The notes under the pieces: generated by a model
The model's input: the letters and a program-made list of their open reading frames with translations, nothing else
What the model was told of the DNA's origin: nothing
Database searches by the model: none
Shown here: positions 17,579 through 25,986 of the stretch, in pieces
How positions within the stretch are numbered: the first letter of the stretch is position 1
Layout of the letters: every line of letters begins with the position of its first letter
Program-made: the position numbers and the translations under genes
From: CAVVNP01 sp963800235
GTDB lineage: Bacteria > Actinomycetota > Acidimicrobiia > Acidimicrobiales > Iamiaceae
DNA: 64,000 nucleotides
Assembly: GCA_963800235.1 (NCBI GenBank)
Contig: CAWDAD010000001.1
Coordinates: forward strand, 248,001 to 312,000
Reading direction: 5' to 3'

Positions 17579-18529
17579 ATGCCCGCCGTGACCGTCGACG
17601 ACACCCTGGCCCTGCCGAGGGTCCATCCGCCCGACGCCACCGAGGGCCCGCCGCGGCCGGTCCGCTCGGTCACGACGGCCCCGTCGGGCTTCGAGGGCGA
17701 GGGCTTCCCGGTGCGCCGGGCCTTCGCCGGCGTGCCCGCCGAGGTGCTCGACCCGTTCATCCACATGGACCAGATGGGTGAGGTCGAGTACGCCCCGGGC
17801 GAGCCCAAGGGCACGCCGTGGCACCCGCACCGCGGCTTCGAGACCGTCACCTACATGATCGACGGCACCTTCCAGCACCGGGACTCGATCGGCGGCGGCG
17901 GGCTGATCGCCGACGGCGCCACCCAGTGGATGACGGCCGGCTCGGGCATCCTGCACATCGAGCGGCCGCCGGACGAGCTGGTGGCCAGCGGCGGGCTGTT
18001 CCACGGCACCCAGCTGTGGGTCAACCTCCCGTCCCGGGACAAGTGGGTCGACCCCCGGTACCAGGACATCCGCCCCGGCTCGGTGGCCCTGCTGACCTCG
18101 CCCGACGGCGGGGCGCTCGTCCGGGTCATCGCCGGCGAGGTCGACGGCCACGCCGGCCCCGGCTCGACCCACACGCCCATCGCCATGGTGCACGCCACCG
18201 TCAGCCCCGGCGCCCGCCTCGAGCTGCCGTGGGACCCGGCGCACAACGCCCTCGCCTACGTCCTCGCCGGCTCGGGCACCGTCGGCGACGAGCGCCGGCC
18301 CGTGCGCACCGGGCAGCTGGCCGTGTTCGGACCCGGCAACGGCCTGCGCCTCGAGGCCGACGCGACCCAGGAGGGCCGTCACCCCGCCCTCGACGTGCTC
18401 GTCCTCGGCGGTCGACCCATCGGCGAGCCGGTCGCCCACTACGGCCCCTTCGTCATGAACACCCGGGCCGAGCTGCAGCAGGCGGTCGAGGACTTCCAGG
18501 CCGGGCGGATGGGCACCATCCCGGACTGA
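17579..18529 (+). CDS. Pirin-family protein
   Basis: A 316-residue double cupin of the pirin family; some members are quercetin dioxygenases and others modulate redox or transcription. The N-terminal cupin has the metal-site pattern HPHRGFETVTYMIDG with a further His in GSGILHIE. DPFIHMDQMGEVEY and GGLFHGTQLWVNLP are typical pirin segments. The C-terminal cupin ends in GRPIGEPVAHYGPFVMNT. I chose the ATG at 17579, because AGGAG lies six bases before it. The gene is monocistronic between divergent and downstream genes. Confidence 0.9.
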   Translation: MPAVTVDDTLALPRVHPPDATEGPPRPVRSVTTAPSGFEGEGFPVRRAFAGVPAEVLDPFIHMDQMGEVEYAPGEPKGTPWHPHRGFETVTYMIDGTFQHRDSIGGGGLIADGATQWMTAGSGILHIERPPDELVASGGLFHGTQLWVNLPSRDKWVDPRYQDIRPGSVALLTSPDGGALVRVIAGEVDGHAGPGSTHTPIAMVHATVSPGARLELPWDPAHNALAYVLAGSGTVGDERRPVRTGQLAVFGPGNGLRLEADATQEGRHPALDVLVLGGRPIGEPVAHYGPFVMNTRAELQQAVEDFQAGRMGTIPD

Positions 18530-18591
18530 CCCGCCCACCGGGCCCCCGGGGGCGGGCCGGGGCCCGGGAGCGGCTCGGCTAGACAGGGGCG

Positions 18592-19839
18592 GTGCTGGCG
18601 CGGGCAGCCCGAGCTCGTGGTGTGGTCGCCGCCCTCGCCGCCGTCGCCGTGCTGGCGGGCTGCGGGGGCGGGTCCGGGCGCGCCGCCCCGCCGACCCCGA
18701 CCACCGCTGCGGTCCGGACGGGCGTTCCCCCGACGGCGGCACCCACCACCCCGGTGCCGGGCACGCAGGCCACCACGACTGCTCCGACCGCGGCGTCGCC
18801 CGCCCCGACCAGCTCGTCGGGGACGTGCCCCGCCGCGCTCGAGCTGACCACCCGCCAGAAGGTCGGGCAGGCGGTGATGGCCGAGCTCACCTTCTCGACC
18901 GCCGGCGAGGGCGTCGACCTCGTCGGCCGCGAGCAGGTCGGCGGCATCGTCTTCCTCGGCACGCCGGACGCGAGCCTCGGTCCCGACATGGCCCGCATCC
19001 GCGCCGCCGCCGGACGCATCGGTCCGCTGCTCGCCACCGACGAGGAGGGCGGCCGGGTGCAGCGGCTGTCGTCCGTCCTGGGCCCGCTGCCCTCGGCCCG
19101 GGAGATGGCCGCCACCCTCTCCCCCGAACAGGTCACCGACCTGGCCCGCGACCACGCGCAGGCCATGAAGGCGCTCGGCCTCGACGTCGACCTGGCCCCG
19201 GTCGTCGACATCAACGAGACCCCGACCGACGGCGGCGTGATCGGCGATCGCTCCTTCGGCACCGACCCCGGCGTGGCCAGCGCCTACGGGGTCGCCTTCG
19301 ACCGGGGCCTGCAGCAGGCGGGGGTGCTCGGCACGGTGAAGCACTTCCCCGGCCACGGCCGGGCCTCGGGCGACTCCCACCAGGGCTCGGTGACCACGCC
19401 GCCGCTCGACCAGCTCCGCCAGGCCGACCTGGTGCCGTTCGAGTTCGCCATCCGCGCCGGCGCCCCGGCGATCATGGTCGGTCACCTGATCGTCCCCGGC
19501 CTGACCGACGGGCTGCCCGCCAGCCTCTCCCCGGCGGCGATCGACGGGCTGCTGCGCCACGACCTGGGCTACGACGGGCTGGTCATCACCGATTCGCTCG
19601 AGATGGGCGCCATCACCTCGACCGGGCTGACGCCTGTCCAGGTGGTCGAGAAGACCCTGACCGCCGGCTCCGACATCGCCATGCTGCCCGGCGGCATCGA
19701 CGTCGGCGCCCTGCTCGACCAGCTCACCGCCGACGCCGGCACGGACCGGTTGCCGATGGCCGACCTCGACCGTGCCGTCCGCCACGTGGCCGCCGCCAAG
19801 CTCCGGGTCGGCGACTGGCCGGCCGGTCCGTGCACCTGA
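18592..19839 (+). CDS. Exported beta-N-acetylhexosaminidase (GH3, NagZ-like) lipoprotein
   Basis: The 415-residue protein has a lipoprotein signal ending in VLAGC (Cys 24), a Pro/Thr/Ala linker of about 55 residues, then a glycoside hydrolase family 3 barrel. Signatures are LATDEEGGRVQRL, the NagZ motif KHFPGHGRASGDSH with its His-containing catalytic loop, and VITDSLEMGAI with the nucleophile Asp. Such enzymes remove N-acetylglucosamine from peptidoglycan fragments. Surface anchoring suggests work on released wall material outside the membrane. The start is GTG with AGGGG upstream. Confidence 0.92.
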   Translation: MLARAARARGVVAALAAVAVLAGCGGGSGRAAPPTPTTAAVRTGVPPTAAPTTPVPGTQATTTAPTAASPAPTSSSGTCPAALELTTRQKVGQAVMAELTFSTAGEGVDLVGREQVGGIVFLGTPDASLGPDMARIRAAAGRIGPLLATDEEGGRVQRLSSVLGPLPSAREMAATLSPEQVTDLARDHAQAMKALGLDVDLAPVVDINETPTDGGVIGDRSFGTDPGVASAYGVAFDRGLQQAGVLGTVKHFPGHGRASGDSHQGSVTTPPLDQLRQADLVPFEFAIRAGAPAIMVGHLIVPGLTDGLPASLSPAAIDGLLRHDLGYDGLVITDSLEMGAITSTGLTPVQVVEKTLTAGSDIAMLPGGIDVGALLDQLTADAGTDRLPMADLDRAVRHVAAAKLRVGDWPAGPCT

Positions 19840-19918
19840 CCGGCGTCACCCCGAGGAGCGGCTGCCGGCCGGCAACGGCGGGATGGGCTCGGGAGCGCAC
19901 CGAGTAGCGTCGACGCCG

Positions 19919-21589
19919 ATGTCCCGCAGGATCGAGGTCGAGCTCACCAGCGCTGGCGACGACGGCACGTGGACCTGGCGCGCCGCGGGGGCCAAGCAGC
20001 CGAAGGGGTCGCTCGACGGCTCGCTGCTCCCCGACGGCAGCAAGGTCGGCGACGTGCTGCGAGCCGACGTGGAGAGCGGGCTCGACGGCATCGAGGTCGT
20101 CGCCGTGCTCGCCCCCAAGGGTGGCCGACCGGAGCCGGAGCGGCTCGAGATCCTGGGCAGCGGCACCGAGCAGCCGCTCGTCACCACCACGTTGGCCGAG
20201 CGGGGTCGGGGCGATCGCCGAGATCGGGGACGCCGACGCGAGGGCGGCCGCGATCGCGACCGTCGCGACCGGGACCGGCGCAGCCGCGACGGCGGCCCGC
20301 ACGGCCGGACCCGGGACGGGCGCGGGCGGGAGTCCCGCCGCCAGGACGGCGAGCGCAGCGGCTCGGGCGGCGAGGACCGGTCCAAGCGTCGCGATCGTCC
20401 CCAGCGCGACCGACCGCCGTCGCGCGCCACGCCGGCCCGACCCAAGGCCAAGCGGCTGCGGGCGGGGCGCACCCACCGCAACCAGGCGCTGGAGGCGCTC
20501 CCGGCCGAGCAGAAGCCGGTGGCCGAGCAGGTGCTCCGCGGCGGGATCCCCGCCGTGCGGAGCGCGGTGGCCAAGCAGAACGAGCAGGCTCGGGCCGAGG
20601 GCCGCCCCGAGGTCAGGGCCGAGCCGCTGGTCGAGCTGGCGGAGGGCCTGCTGCCCGGCCTGCGGGCCGCCGATTGGCGCGACCGGGCCGAGGCCGCCCT
20701 GGCCGACGTCGACGAGCTCGACCTGCGCGACCTGCGCTCGGTCGTGGTCGGCGCCGACCTGGCGGCGCGCGACGACGAGACCCGGGCCCTGGCCGCCCAG
20801 CTCCGCGAGGCCCTCACCCGCCGGGTCGACCAGGAGCAGAGCGCCTGGCTGGCCGAGCTGGCGGCGACGCTGGCCGACGGCCGGGTGGTGCGGGCCCTGC
20901 GGCTCAGCTCCCGGCCCCCCAAGGCCGGCGCTCCCCTGCCGCCCGACCTGGCCCAGCGCCTGACCGAGGCGGCGTCGGCCGCGCTCACCGCCGACGACAG
21001 CGGCGACCGGTGGGTGGCGGTGCTCGACGCCCTCCAGTTCGCCCCGGTGCACCAGAAGGTCGAGCCGGTCTCCTACCCGGCGCAGCCCTCCGACGACCTG
21101 GTGGCCGCCGTGCGCAAGGCGGCCGTGCGGCTGCCCCAGATCGCCGCCGCCCTGGGCATCGAGCCGGCCCCACCACCGCCCAAGCGCGGCCGCCGGAAGT
21201 CCTCCTCGGGCAGGACCGCCCCCGCCCGGGGCTCCGGCGGCTCGCCCCCGGCCGGCGCCGGACCGGCCGACGCCGTGCCCTCGGCCGACGCCGAGCCCGC
21301 CGCCGCCGGACCGGCCGACGCCGAGCCCGCCGCCGCCGGACCGGCCGACGCTGTGCCCGCCGCCGACGCCGAGCCGCAGGGGGGTGGCCCGGCCCACCCG
21401 GCACCGATCGTGCCCGGTCCCGACCCCACCCGGCCGCCCGGCCCCGACGTGGTGCCCGACCCCGCCCCGGAGCCGGCTCCCACCCCGGACCCGGCTCCCG
21501 CGCCGACCCCGGCACCGGCCCCGCCGATGCCCGATCCGGCGCCCTCTCCCGCCCCGGCCCACGGCCCGGACGGCCAGCCCGAGGCCTGA
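19919..21589 (+). CDS. Unknown protein with Arg-rich linker and Pro/Ala repeat tail
   Basis: A 556-residue protein of no recognised family. Residues 1-85 look like a small beta-rich domain (RIEVELTSAGDDGTWTWRAAG). Residues 90-180 are an extreme Arg/Asp/Gly stretch (RDRDRRDRDRRSRD) typical of disordered RNA-binding linkers. Residues 185-425 are helical and Ala/Leu-rich. The last 130 residues are Pro/Ala repeats with GPADAEPAAA copies. No membrane segment is seen. The ATG at 19919 is followed directly by a well-formed domain. Arg-rich and Pro-rich arms suggest a nucleic-acid or scaffold role, but this is only inference. Confidence 0.75.
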   Translation: MSRRIEVELTSAGDDGTWTWRAAGAKQPKGSLDGSLLPDGSKVGDVLRADVESGLDGIEVVAVLAPKGGRPEPERLEILGSGTEQPLVTTTLAERGRGDRRDRGRRREGGRDRDRRDRDRRSRDGGPHGRTRDGRGRESRRQDGERSGSGGEDRSKRRDRPQRDRPPSRATPARPKAKRLRAGRTHRNQALEALPAEQKPVAEQVLRGGIPAVRSAVAKQNEQARAEGRPEVRAEPLVELAEGLLPGLRAADWRDRAEAALADVDELDLRDLRSVVVGADLAARDDETRALAAQLREALTRRVDQEQSAWLAELAATLADGRVVRALRLSSRPPKAGAPLPPDLAQRLTEAASAALTADDSGDRWVAVLDALQFAPVHQKVEPVSYPAQPSDDLVAAVRKAAVRLPQIAAALGIEPAPPPPKRGRRKSSSGRTAPARGSGGSPPAGAGPADAVPSADAEPAAAGPADAEPAAAGPADAVPAADAEPQGGGPAHPAPIVPGPDPTRPPGPDVVPDPAPEPAPTPDPAPAPTPAPAPPMPDPAPSPAPAHGPDGQPEA

Positions 21590-21646
21590 CCGAAGCCCGT
21601 CGGCGGTCGACCGGCCGCCAGGACGGCCCTGGCTAGGGTGCGAGCC

Positions 21647-22423
21647 ATGACCGTCGACTACGAGCTGCGCGGCCACGTCGCCGTGCTGACCATCAACCGT
21701 CCGGGCGCCCGCAACGCGGTGAACGGCGACGTCGCCCAGGGGCTGGAGGCCGGCATCGACCAGCTCGAGGCCGACGACGACGCCTGGGTCGGCATCATCA
21801 CCGGGGCCCGCACCGAGAAGGGCTACATCTTCTGCGCGGGCGCCGACCTCAAGGTCATGGGCACCGACCCCGGCCAGATGTCCACCAGCAAGGGCGGCTT
21901 CGCCGGCTTCGTCCAGCGGGAGCGCACCAAGCCGGTCATCGCCGCGGTCGACGGTCCCGCCCTGGCCGGGGGCACCGAGATCGTGCTCGCCTGCGACCTG
22001 GTCGTCGCCTCGACCACCGCCACCTTCGGGATCCCCGAGGTGAAGCGCAACCTGGTCGCCGCCGCCGGCGGCCTGTTCCGCCTCCCCCGCAAGCTGCCCC
22101 GCAACGTGGCCATGGAGCTCGCCCTCACCGGCCGGCTCGACTTCCCCGCCGAGCGGGCGCACCACTTCGGCCTGGTCAACGCCCTCTGCGACGAGGGCCA
22201 GGCGCTGGAGACGGCCATGGGCCTGGCCGAGCAGGTCACCGCCGCCGCCCCGCTGGCGGTGCGCGAGAGCCGGCAGATCATCCTGGCCGCCACCGACCAG
22301 CCCGACGAGGTCGGCTGGAAGCTCTCCAACGAGGGCATCGCCAAGATGTTCGGCACCGAGGACTTCACCGAGGGCCTGACCGCCTTCATCGAGAAGCGCG
22401 ACCCGGCGTGGAAGGGTCGCTGA
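21647..22423 (+). CDS. Enoyl-CoA hydratase/isomerase (crotonase) family protein
   Basis: A 258-residue crotonase-fold protein. The two oxyanion-hole segments are FCAGADLKVMG and PALAGGTEIVLACDLVVAS, the latter holding a Glu in the position of the first catalytic acid. EVKRNLVAAAGGLFRLPR follows. These enzymes hydrate or isomerise enoyl-CoA thioesters in fatty-acid or steroid breakdown. The substrate is not predictable. The ATG at 21647 is preferred over an upstream GTG. It lies 13 bases ahead of the next gene, so the two may be cotranscribed. Confidence 0.9.
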   Translation: MTVDYELRGHVAVLTINRPGARNAVNGDVAQGLEAGIDQLEADDDAWVGIITGARTEKGYIFCAGADLKVMGTDPGQMSTSKGGFAGFVQRERTKPVIAAVDGPALAGGTEIVLACDLVVASTTATFGIPEVKRNLVAAAGGLFRLPRKLPRNVAMELALTGRLDFPAERAHHFGLVNALCDEGQALETAMGLAEQVTAAAPLAVRESRQIILAATDQPDEVGWKLSNEGIAKMFGTEDFTEGLTAFIEKRDPAWKGR

Positions 22424-22436
22424 CGCCCGAGCGGCG

Positions 22437-24059
22437 GTGACCAGCGGGCGGCGGGGCGCGCACCGGGCCCCGCCCACCGCGCCGGCCTGGCGGCGACGGT
22501 CGGTGCTGGCCGCCCTGGTGGCGGCGCCGGTGGCCGGCGTCGGCTGGCTGGCCGAGCGCCAGCTGTCGGGCCGCGACCGCTCGGCCGCGCATCCCACCCG
22601 CCCGGTCACGACCCGGCCGGGGGCGGTCCCACCGGCGGTGCCGGTCACCGCGCCGCGCCGGCCGACCATCGCCGAGGAGCGGCTCCGGCCGGGGACCGAC
22701 GACTGGGACGTCCCGCAGGACCCGGCGGTCTGGGACCGGGTGCGCGGCTTCGCCAGCCGGACCAGCATCCAGCAGGGCGAGCCGTTCGACCTGTTCGTCT
22801 CGACCGGCGCCCAGACCTTCACCGCCACCGCCTACCGCATGGGCGCCTACCCCGGCGGCAAGGCCGGTCGGCTGGTGTGGAGCTCGGGGCCCCAGGCGGG
22901 CGTCCGCCAGCCCGGCCCGCGCACCGACCCGAGCACGGGGATGCGCGACGCGCCGTGGGCCCCGTCGCTCACCGTGCCGACCGGGGCGGACTGGATGCCC
23001 GGCCAGTACCTGCTGAAGCTCACGAGCACCGACGGCGGCCAGTCGCAGGTGCCCCTCGTCGTCCGCGACGACACCTACGACGCACCGGTGCACATCCAGC
23101 AGGACGTGACGACCTGGCAGGCCTACAACCGCTGGGGCGGCGCCAGCCTGTACGAGGGCGACCAGGGCCGGTCCTCGGTGGTCAGCTTCGACCGCCCCTA
23201 CGACCGCAGCGGCCAGGGCAACTTCCTCGGCGGCGTCTACGAGATCGGCGCCCTGGTCGAGTCGCTGGGGCTGGAGGTCACCTACTCGACCAGCCTCGAC
23301 ACCCAGGCCCGACCCCGCCTGGTCGGCCGGCACCGGGTGTGGATCTCCCCCGCCCACGACGAGTACTGGTCACCGGAGATGCGCCATGGGGTCGAGGCGG
23401 CGCGCGACGGGGGCACGAACCTGATGTTCCTCGGCGCCAACTGCTGCTTCCGCCGGATCCGGTTCCAGGACTCGCCGCTCGGGCCGAACCGACAGGTCGT
23501 CAACCATCGGACGGTGGCCGGCGACCCGGTGGCCCAGGCCGACCCCTCCCGGGCCACGACCAGCTGGCGGGAGGCACCCGACGCCGAGCCGGAGAGCTCG
23601 CTCACCGGCACCTACTACGAGTCGAACCCGGTGGACGCGCCCATGGTCGTGGTGGCGGCCGACGCCTGGATGTTCGAGGGCACCGGTGTGCAGGACGGCG
23701 ACTCCTGGCCGCACGTGGTCGGCAACGAGTACGACCGGGTCACCCTCGAGGTGCCGACCCCGCCGACCATCGAGGTGCTGGCCCACTCCCCCGTCACCGT
23801 CCGGGGCCGGCGCTCGTATGCCGACATGACCTACTACACCGCTCCGAGCGGGGCGGGGGTGCTCTCCGCCGGGAGCATCTGGTTCGAGCGCCAGGTCCAG
23901 CCCGGCGGCACCGGCTACCGGGCCCAGATCATCGCCATGGTGACCAACGTGCTGCACGCCTTCGCCGCGGGTCCGGTCGGCCTGGCCCACCCCAGCCGCC
24001 CCAACCTCGCCGAGCTCGGCATCACCCCCGGCTACCTCGCGCCCGTCTCCGGGGAGTGA
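22437..24059 (+). CDS. Exported protein with N,N-dimethylformamidase-beta-like domain
   Basis: The 540-residue product starts with a twin-arginine-like signal (WRRRSVLAALVAAPVAGVGWLA). The body resembles the large-subunit C-terminal domain of N,N-dimethylformamidase: NRWGGASLYEGD, SFDRPYDRSGQGNF, HRVWISPAHDEYWSPEMR, NLMFLGANCCFRRIR and ADMTYYTAPSGAGVLSAGSIWF. Whether it hydrolyses amides is unknown; many actinobacterial members are uncharacterised exported proteins. Tat export fits the tat genes later in the window, though every cell with such a signal has those. The start is GTG. A five-copy tandem repeat begins just past the stop. Confidence 0.85.
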   Translation: MTSGRRGAHRAPPTAPAWRRRSVLAALVAAPVAGVGWLAERQLSGRDRSAAHPTRPVTTRPGAVPPAVPVTAPRRPTIAEERLRPGTDDWDVPQDPAVWDRVRGFASRTSIQQGEPFDLFVSTGAQTFTATAYRMGAYPGGKAGRLVWSSGPQAGVRQPGPRTDPSTGMRDAPWAPSLTVPTGADWMPGQYLLKLTSTDGGQSQVPLVVRDDTYDAPVHIQQDVTTWQAYNRWGGASLYEGDQGRSSVVSFDRPYDRSGQGNFLGGVYEIGALVESLGLEVTYSTSLDTQARPRLVGRHRVWISPAHDEYWSPEMRHGVEAARDGGTNLMFLGANCCFRRIRFQDSPLGPNRQVVNHRTVAGDPVAQADPSRATTSWREAPDAEPESSLTGTYYESNPVDAPMVVVAADAWMFEGTGVQDGDSWPHVVGNEYDRVTLEVPTPPTIEVLAHSPVTVRGRRSYADMTYYTAPSGAGVLSAGSIWFERQVQPGGTGYRAQIIAMVTNVLHAFAAGPVGLAHPSRPNLAELGITPGYLAPVSGE

Positions 24060-24075
24060 GGCGGCGCGCGACAAG

Positions 24076-24505
24076 GCTGCGCAGCCGCGAGGCGGAGCAG
24101 CACGACCGGTGACACCCATCATGGCGAAGCCAGCGCCGCCCGTGGGGCGGCGCCCAGCAACGCTGCGCAGCCGCGAGGCGGAGCAGCACGACCGGTGACA
24201 CCCATCATGGCGAAGCCAGCGCCGCCCGTGGGGCGGCGCCCAGCAACGCTGCGCAGCCGCGAGGCGGAGCAGCACGACCGGTGACACCCATCATGGCGAA
24301 GCCAGCGCCGCCCGTGGGGCGGCGCCCAGCAAGGCTGCGCAGCCGCGAGGCGGAGCAGCACGACCGGTGACACCCATCATGGCGAAGCCAGCGCCGCCCG
24401 TGGGGCGGCGCCCAGCAACGCTGCGCAGCCGCGAGGCGGAGCAGCACGACCGGTGACACCCATCATGGCGAAGCCAGCGCCGCCCGTGGGGCGGCGCCCG
24501 ATGAT
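24076..24505 (-). repeat. Tandem repeat A: five 86-bp units
   Basis: Five almost identical 86-base units start at 24076, 24162, 24248, 24334 and 24420. They fill the gap between two convergent genes and end at the NUDIX stop codon. Each unit has a perfect 9-bp hairpin (GCGCCGCCC, loop GTG, GGGCGGCGC; first copy 24133-24153). Each also has a core that on the minus strand contains GCTTCGCCATGATGGGTG and ACCGGT. The same hairpin and core recur at 33078-33972 and 35187-35263. The open frames through the array are by-products of the repeat. Confidence 0.95.
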
Positions 24506-24915
24506 CACGTGAAGGTGGCGATGATCCCGTGGTCGTGGAGGAACTCGGCCAGGCCGGGAACGAGGGGCTGCTCGGCCACGTCACCGAGGGGGACCCAGCG
24601 GGCCTCGGCGGCGTCGCTGCCGGCGTCGGGGGTGGCCGACTCGAGCAGGTCGACCCGGAAGTCGAGGATCACGTCGTGGCGCTCGTCGGTGACCAGCTCG
24701 ACCCAACCGATGAGCTCGCCGCACACCCCCTCGAGGCCGGTCTCCTCGCGCAGCTCGCGGACGACGGCCTCCTGCAGCAGCTCCCCCGGCTCCAACCGCC
24801 CGCCGGGGACGGCCCACAGACCGGCGGCGGGGCCGTGCCCCCGCCGGACGAGCAGCAGCCGGTCGTCGTCCACCACCACCGCGCCGACCGACAGGGCGGC
24901 GACCGGCCCGGTCAC
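24505..24915 (-). CDS. NUDIX hydrolase
   Basis: A 136-residue NUDIX protein with a complete box, GGRLEPGELLQEAVVRELREETG, at about residues 38-60, which binds Mg and cleaves a nucleoside-diphosphate-X bond. The rest is a compact domain of family length. The sequence does not decide between oxidised-nucleotide clean-up and other substrates. The GTG start overlaps the stop of the acetyltransferase gene by four bases. Confidence 0.92.
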   Translation of the reverse strand: MTGPVAALSVGAVVVDDDRLLLVRRGHGPAAGLWAVPGGRLEPGELLQEAVVRELREETGLEGVCGELIGWVELVTDERHDVILDFRVDLLESATPDAGSDAAEARWVPLGDVAEQPLVPGLAEFLHDHGIIATFT

Positions 24916-25394
24916 GGCGCGAGCCGTTCGAGGGAGCGGTGCACCACGATCGCCCGGGCGACCAGCCCGAAGGACTCGAAGAAGTTCTTGGTGTCGCGGT
25001 GGCCCGGCAGGGCCAGGGCGTCGACGCCGATAGCGCTACGGGCGCGGCACCACGACAGGATCCGCTCCATCAGGGCCGAGCCGACCCCGACGCCCCGGGC
25101 ACCGGGATCGACGTAGAGGTCCTCGATGCGACCGAGCAGGCCGCCGTCGCGGAGCAGCTGGAGGGCCACGACCGCATAGCCCACCACGGCGTCGTCGACG
25201 GTGCCGACCAGGACCAGCTGGTCGGGGTCGGTGAGCGCCGAGCCCAGCGCCCGACCCACCGGGCGGTCACGGGCGACGTGGCGCCGCCACACCGCCCCGC
25301 CCCGCATGGGCGACAGCTCGTCGATCACGTCGTCGGCGAGGGACCCGAGCGCGTCGAGGTCGGTCTCGACCGCCGTCCTGGCCCCGACCTCCAC
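24912..25394 (-). CDS. GNAT-family N-acetyltransferase
   Basis: A 160-residue GNAT protein that transfers acetyl groups from acetyl-CoA to an unknown amine. The CoA pyrophosphate loop is visible as LYVDPGARGVGVGSALMERIL, after IEDLYV, and NFFESFGLVARA matches the C-terminal strand region. I placed the start at a GTG at 25394; the ribosome site is weak and the earlier frame has no support. It is coupled to the NUDIX gene by a GTGA overlap. Confidence 0.85.
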   Translation of the reverse strand: MEVGARTAVETDLDALGSLADDVIDELSPMRGGAVWRRHVARDRPVGRALGSALTDPDQLVLVGTVDDAVVGYAVVALQLLRDGGLLGRIEDLYVDPGARGVGVGSALMERILSWCRARSAIGVDALALPGHRDTKNFFESFGLVARAIVVHRSLERLAP

Positions 25395-25417
25395 GAGCGC
25401 CCGACCTGCCGACCGGC

Positions 25418-25942
25418 TCAGCTGGCCTGGAGCTGGGCGATCTTGTTCAGGATGGTCTTGCGGCCCCGCTTGGCGGACTCGTACTCGCGGACCTGCTCGA
25501 GCTCGTCGGCGGAGAGCCCGGCCAGCCGGGGGATCACCTGGCTGGCGGCCAGGCTGTCGTAGCCGGGGACGGCCAGGTCGGCGTCGTCGAGCACCGGTGC
25601 GGGATCGGCGGCCGGCTCGGGGTCGGTGACGACCGGGGCGACGGCGCCGTCGGTGCGGGGCACGTCGGGGCTCGAGGGGCGCTCCCGCGCCGACAGACCG
25701 AGGTCGGCGAGGGCGGTGGCGGCCTGCTCCTGGAGGGGTCCGAAGCGCTTCTCCGCCTCGACCTGGCCCTGCTTGACCGCGAACTGCCCGACCACGCGGG
25801 CCATGGTGACCCGGCCGTTCACCTGCGTGCGGCCCCGCTCGATCATCTGCGGGAGCAGCTCGCGGGCCTCGAGGGCGAACCCGAGGGGCGCGAAGACGAA
25901 GAGGTCGAGCGCGTGGTCGATCGGCCGTCGGTTCTCGGTCAC
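25418..25942 (-). CDS. Conserved actinobacterial protein, possibly lipid-droplet-like
   Basis: A 174-residue protein with an amphipathic N-terminal part (IDHALDLFVFAPLGFALEARELLPQM), an acidic Pro/Asp-rich middle, and a conserved-looking C-terminal helix unit SLAASQVIPRLAGLSADELE with KRGRKTILNKIAQL. The layout recalls actinobacterial lipid-droplet- or storage-granule-associated proteins, but the resemblance is from memory and weak. The start is a GTG at 25942. It stands 23 bases upstream of the acetyltransferase gene in the same direction. Confidence 0.65.
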   Translation of the reverse strand: MTENRRPIDHALDLFVFAPLGFALEARELLPQMIERGRTQVNGRVTMARVVGQFAVKQGQVEAEKRFGPLQEQAATALADLGLSARERPSSPDVPRTDGAVAPVVTDPEPAADPAPVLDDADLAVPGYDSLAASQVIPRLAGLSADELEQVREYESAKRGRKTILNKIAQLQAS

Positions 25943-25986
25943 GGGGCAAGTCTGGTCCACCTGCGGCGGGACCCGAAAGTCCGCTG

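Noticed and set aside
19724..22828. A 1034-codon minus-strand frame
   Set aside because: It is antisense to the GH3, Arg-rich, crotonase and dimethylformamidase-like genes and has no domain.
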